Positions 46,979 through 54,511 of a DNA stretch of 64,000 bases are shown one piece after another (within the stretch, counting starts at the first letter, position 1; every line of letters starts with the position of its first letter). The translations under genes were made by a program, and so were the position numbers. The notes beneath the pieces were generated by a model. That model ran no database searches. It was not told the DNA's origin and saw only the letters and a list, made by a program, of their open reading frames with translations. This DNA comes from Chloroflexi bacterium HGW-Chloroflexi-10 (lineage in GTDB: Bacteria; Chloroflexota; Anaerolineae; Anaerolineales; Anaerolineaceae), in contig PHBZ01000001.1 of assembly GCA_002840755.1 (NCBI GenBank), forward strand, positions 248,001 to 312,000, written 5' to 3'.

Positions 46979-47308
46979 ATGAGCGAGAATAAAATTACAT
47001 CCGACCTGTTGCGCGGTCATACCGATACCATGATTTTACGGCTCTTATCCGAAGCTGATCGCTACGGCTACGAGATTGTTAAGCTGATTGCCGAACTCTC
47101 GGGCGGTGAGTATGAATTAAAGGAAGCCACCATGTACTCAAGCGTCCGGCGCCTTGAGGCAGATGCGGATATCGAGTGGTACTGGGGCGATGAAACTCAG
47201 GGCGGACGGCGTAAGTACTTTAGGATTACCGAAAAGGGTAGGCGCACCTACGCCAACAACAAAAGCAACTGGGAGTACGCAAAGCGCGTGCTCGATAATT
47301 TATTGTAA
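46979..47308 (+). CDS. PadR family transcriptional regulator
   Basis: 109 residues with the PadR winged helix: DTMILRLLSEADRYGYEIVK, then GGEYELKEATMYSSVRRLEA and a GGRRKYFRITEKGRR wing. PadR-s2-type small regulators sense phenolic or drug-like ligands and repress the neighbouring exporter. GAGAGGTG is 5 bases before ATG. The downstream three genes follow with 15, 12 and 0 bases between, making one operon. Confidence 0.94.
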   Translation: MSENKITSDLLRGHTDTMILRLLSEADRYGYEIVKLIAELSGGEYELKEATMYSSVRRLEADADIEWYWGDETQGGRRKYFRITEKGRRTYANNKSNWEYAKRVLDNLL

Positions 47309-47323
47309 AGGAGAATTGATGTT

Positions 47324-48193
47324 ATGAACGAGAAACTGACAAACTATTTGAACGGCGTTTTTGCGCCATACGATGGGGTAAAAAGCGTCGCCGAACTTAA
47401 GGCCGATCTGCTCTCCGATTTGCAGGAGCGCTTCAATGAACTCAAAGCCGAAGGCAAGGACGATGAAACGGCTTTTAAGATGACCGTCGATAGTATTGGC
47501 GACATTGAGCAAACGGTACAGGAGGTCGCCAATCTCTCCCGCTCGCTGGAGCGGCAGGTGCTGACAAACTTCAGCGCCAGCAACCTTCCGCAGAGCGACT
47601 TCGCGGGCGTTACCGCGCATAAAGCGAAATTTGAAGCGAGCGCGCTGCGCGGCTCCGATTTTTCGGGCGCAGACCTGACCGGCAGCTTATTCAAAGCCAG
47701 CGACGTGCGCGAAGCCAATTTTGACGGCGCAAATCTGACAGACTGCACCCTCTCCGTCAGTGACTTTACGGATGCGAGCTTCCACAAAACCATTCTTGTA
47801 CGCACCAACTTCAGCATGTCGGGGCTGGACAGGGCAAAATTCCGCAATAGTAACCTGATCGACGTCAAGCTGACCAAGACCGACCTTAGAAAAACAATCT
47901 TTGAGAACTGTATCTATAACGGCGTTGATTTCAATTTGTGCGATCTGCGGGGGATTCGTTTTGACGGGCAGACTTTCATCGGTGTCAAGTTTGACAAGTC
48001 CGCGATGAATGACGTTTCGTTTCGGGGAGCGACACTCAAGAACGTGTTATTCACGGTACCTTTCTCCCTGACAAACAGCTCTTACCTGGCCATGAAAACC
48101 ATCAGCTTTGACGGCGCGATGATGGATAAGCTGACCTATGCTGCGCTTAAAGGCTTATGGGTCATCGATTTGTCAAAGGTTACGCTTATCTAA
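47324..48193 (+). CDS. Pentapeptide-repeat protein with permease-prefix-like domain
   Basis: 289 residues. Residues 1-75 form the helical domain (LTNYLNGVFAPYDGVKSVAE, then DLQERFNELKAEGKDDETAF) seen at the N-terminus of certain ABC permeases and of proteins controlled by PadR. The rest is a right-handed pentapeptide helix with A(D/N)LxX steps (ALRGSDFSGADLTGSLFKAS, EANFDGANLTD, DLRGIRF). Such helices mimic DNA or form scaffolds; Qnr-like members shield topoisomerases from drugs. It is located between PadR and the ABC genes, so a self-protection role in the drug response is an attractive inference. Confidence 0.87.
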   Translation: MNEKLTNYLNGVFAPYDGVKSVAELKADLLSDLQERFNELKAEGKDDETAFKMTVDSIGDIEQTVQEVANLSRSLERQVLTNFSASNLPQSDFAGVTAHKAKFEASALRGSDFSGADLTGSLFKASDVREANFDGANLTDCTLSVSDFTDASFHKTILVRTNFSMSGLDRAKFRNSNLIDVKLTKTDLRKTIFENCIYNGVDFNLCDLRGIRFDGQTFIGVKFDKSAMNDVSFRGATLKNVLFTVPFSLTNSSYLAMKTISFDGAMMDKLTYAALKGLWVIDLSKVTLI

Positions 48194-48205
48194 GGAGTGA
48201 AGAAT

Positions 48206-48967
48206 ATGCAAAACGATTCAATTCAAGTAAAAGGATTGCAAAAATCCTACAAGAAACTTCATGTTCTAAAGGGCGTAGATTTTGAGGTGAAAAAAGGCAG
48301 TGTTTTCGCTCTGCTCGGCTCCAATGGTGCGGGCAAGACCACAATGATCAAAATTCTCACCACGCTGCTCAAACAGGATAGCGGAACTGCCACAGTCAAC
48401 GGCTTCGACGTTGCGGCAAAGCCTGAAGATGTGCGTCAGTCGATCAGCCTAACCGGGCAGTTTGCCGCTGTAGACGAGATCTTAACCGGGCGAGAAAATT
48501 TAATCATGATCGCCAGGCTGCGACACCTCAAAAATCCGCGTCAAATCGCGGATGATTTACTAAACCGCTTCGGCCTGACCGATGCCGCCGGCCGCAGAGT
48601 TTCCACCTATTCGGGCGGTATGCGCCGCAGACTCGACATCGCCATGAGCCTGGTAGGGAAACCGCAGCTCATTTTCCTCGACGAACCGACCACCGGGCTG
48701 GACCCCGAAGGACGCATCGAGGTTTGGAAGACGATCAAAGAGCTTGCTGATAATGGCACAACGGTATTTCTGACGACACAGTATTTGGAGGAAGCCGAAC
48801 AGCTCGCCGATAGAATCGCCATTCTGCATGAAGGAAAGATTATCGCCAACGGCACCCTCGCGGATTTGAAAAAGCTGTTCCCACCCGCAAAGGTGGAATA
48901 TGTGGAAAAACAGCCGACATTGGAGGAGATATTCCTCGCCATCATCGGCAAAAAGGAGGAGAAGTAA
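48206..48967 (+). CDS. Drug-type ABC exporter ATPase (DrrA-like)
   Basis: 253 residues from ATG 48206 (AAGGAG 7 bases upstream). Walker A GSNGAGKTT, signature SGGMRRRL, Walker B IFLDEPTTGLDPEGR and the H-loop LTTQYLEEAEQLADR are the DrrA/daunorubicin-exporter pattern. Its length is short of the long DrrA tail, ending EEIFLAIIGKKEEK. It is followed directly by the membrane subunit. Confidence 0.94.
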   Translation: MQNDSIQVKGLQKSYKKLHVLKGVDFEVKKGSVFALLGSNGAGKTTMIKILTTLLKQDSGTATVNGFDVAAKPEDVRQSISLTGQFAAVDEILTGRENLIMIARLRHLKNPRQIADDLLNRFGLTDAAGRRVSTYSGGMRRRLDIAMSLVGKPQLIFLDEPTTGLDPEGRIEVWKTIKELADNGTTVFLTTQYLEEAEQLADRIAILHEGKIIANGTLADLKKLFPPAKVEYVEKQPTLEEIFLAIIGKKEEK

Positions 48968-49735
48968 ATGGAAACGCACAATAACCACTTTTTAAGCGAT
49001 ATGGGCGTTATGCTTGGACGTTCCATGCGCCATATTTTTCGCAGCATGGACACCATTATCACCGTCACCATCACCCCGATCGCGATGATGCTGCTGTTCG
49101 TCTATGTGTTCGGCGGTGCCATTCAAACCGGCACGGACAACTATGTGAATTACCTGCTGCCCGGCATCCTGCTGATTGCGATTGCCAGCGGCATCGCCTA
49201 TACGGCTTACCGTCTGTTTATGGATATGCAAAGAGGCATCTTCGAACGCTTCCACTCCATGCCGATTGCGCGTTCGGCCGCGCTGTGGGGGCATGTGCTC
49301 ACCTCACTGGTATCCAATGCGATTTCGGTTGTCATCATCATTCTCGTAGCGCTCATTATGGGCTTCCGTTCACCGGCAGGCGTATGGTCGTGGCTTGCCG
49401 TGGCCGGTATCCTCGCCCTGTTTACCCTCGCCCTGACATGGATCGCGGCGATTGCCGGACTGACCGCAAAATCGGTGGACGGTGCAGGCGCCTTTTCCTA
49501 CCCGATTATCTTCCTGCCATTTATCAGCTCGGCCTTCGTGCCCACCGAATCGATGCCGTCAGTCGTCCGCGCCTTTGCCGAAAACCAGCCGGTCACCTCA
49601 ATTGTGGAAGCCATCCGTGCGTTGCTGTCTAATCAGCCGGTTGGTAATGAAATATGGATAGCACTTGCCTGGTGCATCGGGATTATGCTCGTGGCCTATA
49701 TCTTTGCCATGCGCGCCTATAAAAATCGGGCGTGA
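48968..49735 (+). CDS. ABC-2 exporter membrane subunit (DrrB-like)
   Basis: 255 residues, six membrane helices; GILLIAIASGIAYTAYRLFM and ERFHSMPIARSA are typical of DrrB-type ABC-2 permeases. The gene starts on the base after the ATPase stop, with AAAGGAGGAGA as its ribosome binding site. With the ATPase it should form a 2+2 exporter for hydrophobic drugs, controlled by the PadR protein. Confidence 0.93.
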   Translation: METHNNHFLSDMGVMLGRSMRHIFRSMDTIITVTITPIAMMLLFVYVFGGAIQTGTDNYVNYLLPGILLIAIASGIAYTAYRLFMDMQRGIFERFHSMPIARSAALWGHVLTSLVSNAISVVIIILVALIMGFRSPAGVWSWLAVAGILALFTLALTWIAAIAGLTAKSVDGAGAFSYPIIFLPFISSAFVPTESMPSVVRAFAENQPVTSIVEAIRALLSNQPVGNEIWIALAWCIGIMLVAYIFAMRAYKNRA

Positions 49736-49771
49736 AGAACAAAACTTCGCCAAAAATAGGCAGATGAGGAA

Positions 49772-49828
49772 AGGCTTTTTGTAGTAGAGTAGAAGTCAGC
49801 CAGGACCGAAACTCACTACAAAAAGCCT
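49772..49828. repeat. 14-bp inverted repeat after the PadR-ABC operon
   Basis: AGGCTTTTTGTAGT (49772-49785) pairs with ACTACAAAAAGCCT (49815-49828) across 29 bases. No T-run follows the stem, so it is a weak terminator or a short palindromic element. Confidence 0.5.
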
Positions 49829-49920
49829 GCGAATTTAGCCTATAATAGCCTATCGCTGTCAATCCTGACGCCCCAATGAACAGAGAAACCACTTTTAGGC
49901 ATTAAGCATAGAGTACTGCA

Positions 49921-50250
49921 ATGATTTCCTCCCCAACACCCACCAATCGCTTATCCCTGATCAGCTTCCTATTAGCTGTGCTGACGGTGTTATTCTTTTG
50001 TATTGGCTTTGTACCCTTCTTGCCAATGACTGCGCCGTTCTGTTACCCGGCGGCTGTCCTGACAGGGACGGCGGCGCTCGTTTCAGGCGCTTTGTCCCTG
50101 CGCCAGGTGCGCACTAGCGGGGAAAATGGCCGAGCCATGGCTTTGATTGGCATATGGACAGGAGCGCTATCAATTCTTGCAGTGATTTGCGCTACAACCA
50201 TTACCGTCCTCGCGCTGGTTTATGGTTTTGACTATTTCAAAAATTACTAG
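49921..50250 (+). CDS. DUF4190-like small membrane protein
   Basis: 109 residues with three hydrophobic segments: LISFLLAVLTVLFFCIGFVP, then a Pro-rich loop and AAVLTGTAALVSGALSL, followed by GRAMALIGIWTGALSILAVI. The glycine-rich spacing and GxAMALIG motif fit DUF4190/DUF4064-type proteins of unknown role. No ribosome binding site is obvious. TATAAT at 49841-49846 may be its -10 box. Confidence 0.65.
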   Translation: MISSPTPTNRLSLISFLLAVLTVLFFCIGFVPFLPMTAPFCYPAAVLTGTAALVSGALSLRQVRTSGENGRAMALIGIWTGALSILAVICATTITVLALVYGFDYFKNY

Positions 50251-50876
50251 TCACAGTTTCAGCTATCAGGCGCCTCTTTCACGCTGATAACATTATCTTC
50301 CTGGCCGGCAGGTCGGAACCTCCGCCCCTCAATGCCATCTTCTTGTTGGGGTGGACATGCGTCCACCCTTCCCTGCTCATCCCATTCTGTACGGGCGAGG
50401 CCGGAAGAATGTTCACCGCCCGTACAACACCCGATGCCTCACCCTCCTGCTTTTCGGCGCGCTTTTCTCTTTGGGGAAGGTCAGACCTCGGCATCAAATT
50501 AAGGGCAACCCATCTCTAAACCGTATTAACGAAGTTCCGAAGTTTTTTTGTGAGGAAACCGGCGTCGTTCTTTAGCGTCGGGACGAAGTCCCGATGCGCT
50601 CTTCCATCTGTATGACTCCATATCCCCGCTTCACTGTGTGGTCTCAGCGGCTCTGCGCGGGACCAAAGGTGTGGAACCCGCGAACACCACAACAACACCA
50701 ACCGGTACCCTTCAAACCCAACGGTATTGAACCATGAATATTGGAAGCGCGAAAAAGGGGAAAATTTGTAGACGGTTTTCTTTGCAATTCTACAAAAAAG
50801 TTTGCCGGCGTTGAGCTCTGAAATGGTGATAATATAGATATGGAAAGGGTCGGCTCTTGACTTTAGAAATCCTCAT
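50251..50876. other. 626-bp gene-free region with repeat copies
   Basis: It contains the module plus core of the dispersed repeat (50313-50454), a hairpin AGCGTCGGGAC/GTCCCGATGCGCT near 50574-50600, and modules (50634-50690) shared with the 46.7 kb region and with the tandem array at 53.3 kb (GTGTGGAACCCGCGAAC). No gene is supported. Confidence 0.6.
50313..50454. repeat. Long copy of the dispersed repeat (module plus hairpin)
   Basis: The module includes GTGGACATGCGTCCAC, a perfect six-base hairpin. The core (50383-50454) begins CATTCTGTACGGGCGAGGC and ends GATGCCTCACCCTCCTGC. Confidence 0.82.
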
Positions 50877-52880
50877 ATGAACAAAAAAAATTCTCACATT
50901 GTTTCATCTTACCCTTCTGACCCCTCTGGTCATGACAAACGCAGCGTTTGGCAAAGGCTGGTGGAACCGGCAGCGACAATTACTGAAGTCTGCGAGCGCC
51001 GCCAGGCCAGCTTGGTGTCAGCCTTGCTTTTCGTCTTGGTCCTTACCATGCTTACTGGTGTGGTTTATATGGGGTTCTTTTCCTCAAGCCCGACCGTTGG
51101 AATTGTTTTGGCCGGTGCAGATATCGCTATAGGATTCACATATTTCCTGAGTCGTACCCGCTATTACCGGTTTGCCCCGCTCTTATCCCTTATTGTTTTG
51201 GCCCTCATACCCATTATGAATGTCGGACTTGAAACTGATCACAGCCCTGAGAACCTTCTCCTTTTACTCATTTGGAATAGTTTGACGATACTCCTCAGCA
51301 GTGCAATAACGTCCTTCCGCAATACAGTCGTGTTTGTCGTTGTCAATATTTTGACTTTCTTGCTGCTGCCTGTATTCATCCCAACTGTGTCATTTATCAA
51401 TATGACGTTTCCACTAATCTTTAATGGAGTCAATTCACTTACTATTCTGGTCTTTACACAGCACCGTAACCGGATGGAAAAAGATCGGTTGTTAGAAATG
51501 TCGAGAGTCAACCAGCAATTGCAGGTTGAACTCTCGGAACGTAAAAAGGTGGAAGAGCAACTGGCCCACACCGCATTACATGATCCGTTAACGGACCTGC
51601 CTAATCGTGTTTTATTTACAGATCGCTTACGCCATGTAATGGAACGCGCCAAACGTAAAAAGAATTTATTGTTTGCCGTTTTCTTCTTGGATTTGGATCG
51701 TTTCAAGGTAGTGAATGATAGCATGGGCCACAATATCGGGGATTTGTTACTCATCGAAAGCGCACACCGTTTAAAATCCTGCTTGCGTAACCAGGATACT
51801 GTCGCGCGTTTTGGGGGCGATGAGTTTGTTATCCTGCTTGAAGACATGGAATATCCTACGGATTACAAAATCGTTGCGGATCGGATACTGCAAAGCTTAC
51901 GTTTACCTGCCGATTTGGGAGGTTACAAGGTTTTTATTTCCGTAAGCATCGGCATTGTGCTCAATGATGCCAGATATGAACGCGGGGAGGATATCTTACG
52001 CGATGCGGATATTGCAATGTATCGTGCCAAGAATCAGGGCCGGAATTGTTATGAAATTTTTGATCCGTCGATGCTCGCTGGTGTGATGACCCACCTCGAA
52101 TTGGAGACTGATCTGAGAAGAGCTTTAGAAAATCAGGAGTTTATTGTTCACTACCAGCCAATCCTGAATATGGAAGCCCGGCGGATTAACGGATTTGAGG
52201 CGTTGGTGCGCTGGCAACATCCAACACATGGGCTGACCGCTCCGGCAGAGTTCATACCAACCCTTGAAGAAATGGGCCTCATTGTTCCCATGGGTTACTG
52301 GGTTCTGGACGAGGCATGCCGGCAGATTCGCGCCTGGCAGGTGCAGTACCCTTCCGATCCACCGTTAACGGTTAGCGTGAATTTGTCTACCAGGCAATGT
52401 GCCCAAGCGGATTTGGTACAAAGGATTGCTGAGATCTTGCAAAAAAATAAATTGGATGCTGGCAGCTTGAAATTGGAGCTGACGGAGAGCTTAATTGTGG
52501 AAAATGCCGTATCTACTTCGAACATGCTTTCAAATTTGCGTGAAATGGGCATACAGGTACAAATTGATGATTTTGGCACCGGATATTCATCATTGGCTTA
52601 TTTGAACTCTCTGCCAATTGATACACTGAAGATAGATCGCACTTTCATCAGCCAATTAGGAGCCACTGGTAGCGGTTTAGAGATCGTTCGGACGATTTTA
52701 GCACTGGCGCACGGTTTAGAAATGAATGTGATTGCAGAAGGTGTAGAGACAGACGACCAATTGTCCATATTACTGGCGATGGGCTGCGAGAATGTGCAAG
52801 GATTTCTCTTTGCGAAACCGGTTAGTCATCAGGAGGCAGGCGTCCTGTTGGGAAAGTCATTTGCCGCGCTCAAGGATTAA
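50877..52880 (+). CDS. Membrane-anchored GGDEF-EAL c-di-GMP protein
   Basis: 667 residues. Five or six membrane helices lie in residues ~40-190, then a GGDEF domain with the intact catalytic motif GGDEF near residue 313 (DPLTDLPNR, DLDRFKVVNDS, FGGDEF) and an EAL domain with FEALVRW near 440, plus DDFGTGYSS and the later NVIAEGVE. The cyclase motif is complete; the EAL domain also looks complete, so this may be bifunctional. It is likely a sensor of an envelope or redox signal. No other c-di-GMP gene is near, apart from the GGDEF relic at 19589. Confidence 0.92.
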   Translation: MNKKNSHIVSSYPSDPSGHDKRSVWQRLVEPAATITEVCERRQASLVSALLFVLVLTMLTGVVYMGFFSSSPTVGIVLAGADIAIGFTYFLSRTRYYRFAPLLSLIVLALIPIMNVGLETDHSPENLLLLLIWNSLTILLSSAITSFRNTVVFVVVNILTFLLLPVFIPTVSFINMTFPLIFNGVNSLTILVFTQHRNRMEKDRLLEMSRVNQQLQVELSERKKVEEQLAHTALHDPLTDLPNRVLFTDRLRHVMERAKRKKNLLFAVFFLDLDRFKVVNDSMGHNIGDLLLIESAHRLKSCLRNQDTVARFGGDEFVILLEDMEYPTDYKIVADRILQSLRLPADLGGYKVFISVSIGIVLNDARYERGEDILRDADIAMYRAKNQGRNCYEIFDPSMLAGVMTHLELETDLRRALENQEFIVHYQPILNMEARRINGFEALVRWQHPTHGLTAPAEFIPTLEEMGLIVPMGYWVLDEACRQIRAWQVQYPSDPPLTVSVNLSTRQCAQADLVQRIAEILQKNKLDAGSLKLELTESLIVENAVSTSNMLSNLREMGIQVQIDDFGTGYSSLAYLNSLPIDTLKIDRTFISQLGATGSGLEIVRTILALAHGLEMNVIAEGVETDDQLSILLAMGCENVQGFLFAKPVSHQEAGVLLGKSFAALKD

Positions 52881-52940
52881 AATGATCGGCTAAAGTAACA
52901 CGGCAGCTTTGTTTCTACTAAACCATTAAGCCAGATTCCG

Positions 52941-53275
52941 GCCAAATCCGTCTAAATCCCCATTTTGCTCAGCATTTTGTACGGGCGAGGCTGAAAGAAT
53001 CATCACAGCCCGTTCAATACCCGAAGCCACGCCCCCGGCCAAATCCGTCTATATCCCCATTTTGCTCAGCATTTTGTACGGGCGAGGCCGAAAGAATCAT
53101 CACGCCCGTTCAATACCCGAAGCCTCGCCCCAGCCAAATCCGTCTAAATCCCCATTTTGCTCAGCATTTTGTACGGGCGAGGCTGGAAGAATTACCACTG
53201 CCCGTACAACACCCGATGCCTCGTCCCCAGCCAAATCCGTCTAAATCCCCATTTTGCTTAGCATTCTGCGCAGGC
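52941..53275. repeat. Tandem array of the dispersed repeat (95-97 bp units)
   Basis: Units begin GCCAAATCCGTCTA at 52941, 53038, 53133 and 53230 (97, 95 and 97 bases apart). Each contains CATTTTGCTCAGCATTTTGT, then ACGGGCGAGGC, and the GAAGCCTCGCCCC or GATGCCTCGTCCCC right arm. The fourth unit is partial and leads into the 84-base array. Confidence 0.87.
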
Positions 53276-53295
53276 GGACTTCTTGAAACAATGCC

Positions 53296-53548
53296 GGGGA
53301 GGGTGGGACTTTGGCACCTCAATGATGTAGAACCCGCGAACAAAAAAAGCCCGCTTTTCGGCGGACTTTTCTCTCTGGCGGGGAGGGCGGGACCTTGGCG
53401 CCTCAATGGTGTAGAACCCGCGAACAAAAAAAGCCCACATTTCGGCGGACTTTTTTCTCTGGCGGGGAGGGCGGGACTTTGGCACCTCAATGGTGTAGAA
53501 CCCGCGAACAAAAAAAGCCCGCGTTTCGGCGGGCTTCTTGGAATAAGG
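53296..53548. repeat. Tandem 84-bp array of tRNA-Ser 3'-end and terminator
   Basis: GGGGAGGG occurs at 53296, 53380, 53464 and 53550 (intervals 84, 84, 86). On the minus strand each unit begins with the end of the tRNA-Ser (CCCGCCCTCCCC), then a spacer with GTTCGCGGGTTCTACACC and a terminator-like hairpin with T7. The last period is the real tRNA-Ser 3' end. No spacers differ, so it is not a CRISPR array. Confidence 0.87.
53510..53536 (-). terminator. Terminator of the tRNA-Ser cluster
   Basis: Minus-strand stem AAGCCCGC/GCGGGCTT (53515-53522 with 53529-53536) followed by seven T. Three more copies, decayed by one or two pairs, lie in the 84-base array. Confidence 0.88.
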
Positions 53549-53638
53549 CGGGGAGGGCGGGATTCGAACCCGCGGTCGAGTTTATCACCCGACAACCACT
53601 TAGCAGGCGGTCCCATTCAACCACTCTGGCACCTCCCC
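53549..53638 (-). tRNA. tRNA-Ser(GCT)
   Basis: 90 bases, minus strand. Acceptor GGGGAGG pairs with CCTCCCC; the anticodon loop reads CTGCTAA, giving anticodon GCT; a long variable arm and T-arm GCGGGTTCGAATCCCGC are present. CCA is not encoded. It is followed by the terminator. Confidence 0.95.
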
Positions 53639-53665
53639 GGGTGCAAATGGATATTAAGATTTCAG

Positions 53666-53750
53666 CGGAAGGAGAGGGATTCGAACCCACGGTAGGTTGC
53701 CCTACACCTGTTTTCAAGACAGGCGCCTTAAACCACTCGGCCATCCTTCC
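53666..53750 (-). tRNA. tRNA-Ser(TGA)
   Basis: 85 bases, minus strand. Acceptor GGAAGGA pairs with TCCTTCC; the anticodon loop reads CTTGAAA (anticodon TGA); variable arm and T-arm GGGTTCGAATCCC are present. It is transcribed before tRNA-Ser(GCT). Confidence 0.95.
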
Positions 53751-53781
53751 TGGCGGGAATCGTTTCTCCCTGCGATCGAAA

Positions 53782-53810
53782 ATTGTATCACAAGAATCGG
53801 CTCGGGGCAA
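53782..53810 (-). promoter_or_regulatory. Promoter of the two tRNA-Ser genes
   Basis: Minus-strand TTGCCC (complement of 53805-53810), 17 bases, TACAAT (complement of 53782-53787). It is 31 bases from the first tRNA base. Confidence 0.75.
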
Positions 53811-53878
53811 GAATCTTTTTGTTTTCAAACAGCAAAATTGGCATTACCCGGTGTCTTTGTATCATCGGAATCATGTAA

Positions 53879-53946
53879 GTTGTATAGACAATATGCCTAA
53901 AAGTGCAGGTTTTTGTCTATACAACCTGCCTATTTAGGCAGGTTGT
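53879..53946. repeat. Overlapping palindromes, possible mutually exclusive hairpins
   Basis: GTTGTATAGACAA (53879-53891) pairs with TTGTCTATACAAC (53913-53925). A second perfect 12-bp stem with a TT loop occupies 53921-53946 and shares the last five bases of the first. Both cannot form together. Confidence 0.75.
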
Positions 53947-54450
53947 CAAACCGGAGCAACTCTGTCATACTGGTTATAAAACATAAATTCTAAAAAAGGG
54001 AGTTCGAAAGGTAAAGAACATGAATCCAGCCTTACATCCGCACCAATTATCCCATCCTTATAATCCTGTTTGCCGCATCCCCGCTCCCATCTCTTCCGCA
54101 TCACAGTTCTTCCCCAATTCCCATTTCCTGCTTCAGCATTCGTCCCCCATTCGTTCCAAAACGAATACATGCCACAAACCACCGCATCTGTTCTTCCCGC
54201 CGCAGGCACCCCCACCCATGCCGGTCATTTCCCGGAAAATCATTCGTTCCGATTGGAATTTTTCTCAACCAAATACGAATGAACGAATAGCAACGCACAC
54301 CAGGAAGATTCCCGATAAATCGTGTACGGGCGAAGCATTTGCAAAAGACCTTCTGGGTTCCAATCTACACTCACCTGCAAATGCTTCGCCCCTCCGCCCC
54401 CCTCCAACCGATGCACCCGGACCTCGCTCCGGCGCGCAGCAAATCACCCC
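53947..54450. other. About 500 bp without a supported gene
   Basis: The stretch is rich in CCCC runs and CGAATGAACGAATAG-type words. It holds a 16-bp inverted repeat (54328-54391) and no credible gene. Open frames here have no ribosome binding site or family signature. Confidence 0.6.
54328..54391. repeat. 16-bp inverted repeat, relative of the dispersed repeat
   Basis: GGGCGAAGCATTTGCA (54328-54343) pairs perfectly with 54376-54391 across 32 bases. It begins GTGTACGGGCGA like the dispersed family, but its arms end in a different word (AAGCATTTGCA). Confidence 0.75.
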
Positions 54451-54482
54451 TTGACTTTCAACCTGACTTGAAGGTGTAAGAT
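54451..54482 (+). promoter_or_regulatory. MerR-type promoter of the metal ATPase
   Basis: TTGACT (54451-54456) and TAAGAT (54477-54482) are 20 bases apart, the stretched spacing of MerR-activated promoters. The 22-bp dyad ACTTTCAA-CCTGAC-TTGAAGGT (54454-54475) overlaps the -35 and fills the spacer, as in ZntR/CadR sites. No MerR gene is within the window. Confidence 0.83.
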
Positions 54483-54511
54483 GAACCAACACCAGCAAAG
54501 AGGATGGCAGT

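Noticed and set aside
47344-47877. Minus-strand frame opposite the pentapeptide-repeat gene
   Set aside because: A shadow of the repetitive pentapeptide codons; no ribosome binding site or family signal.
52941-53548. Possible CRISPR array
   Set aside because: Both arrays are contiguous direct repeats with no unique spacers, and no cas genes are present.
53161-53695. Open frames on both strands across the repeat and tRNA region
   Set aside because: They are produced by the tandem repeats and pass through tRNA genes.
54020-54454. A 144-residue open frame before the metal ATPase
   Set aside because: Very Pro-rich low-complexity translation without a ribosome binding site; it overlaps a 16-bp inverted repeat.
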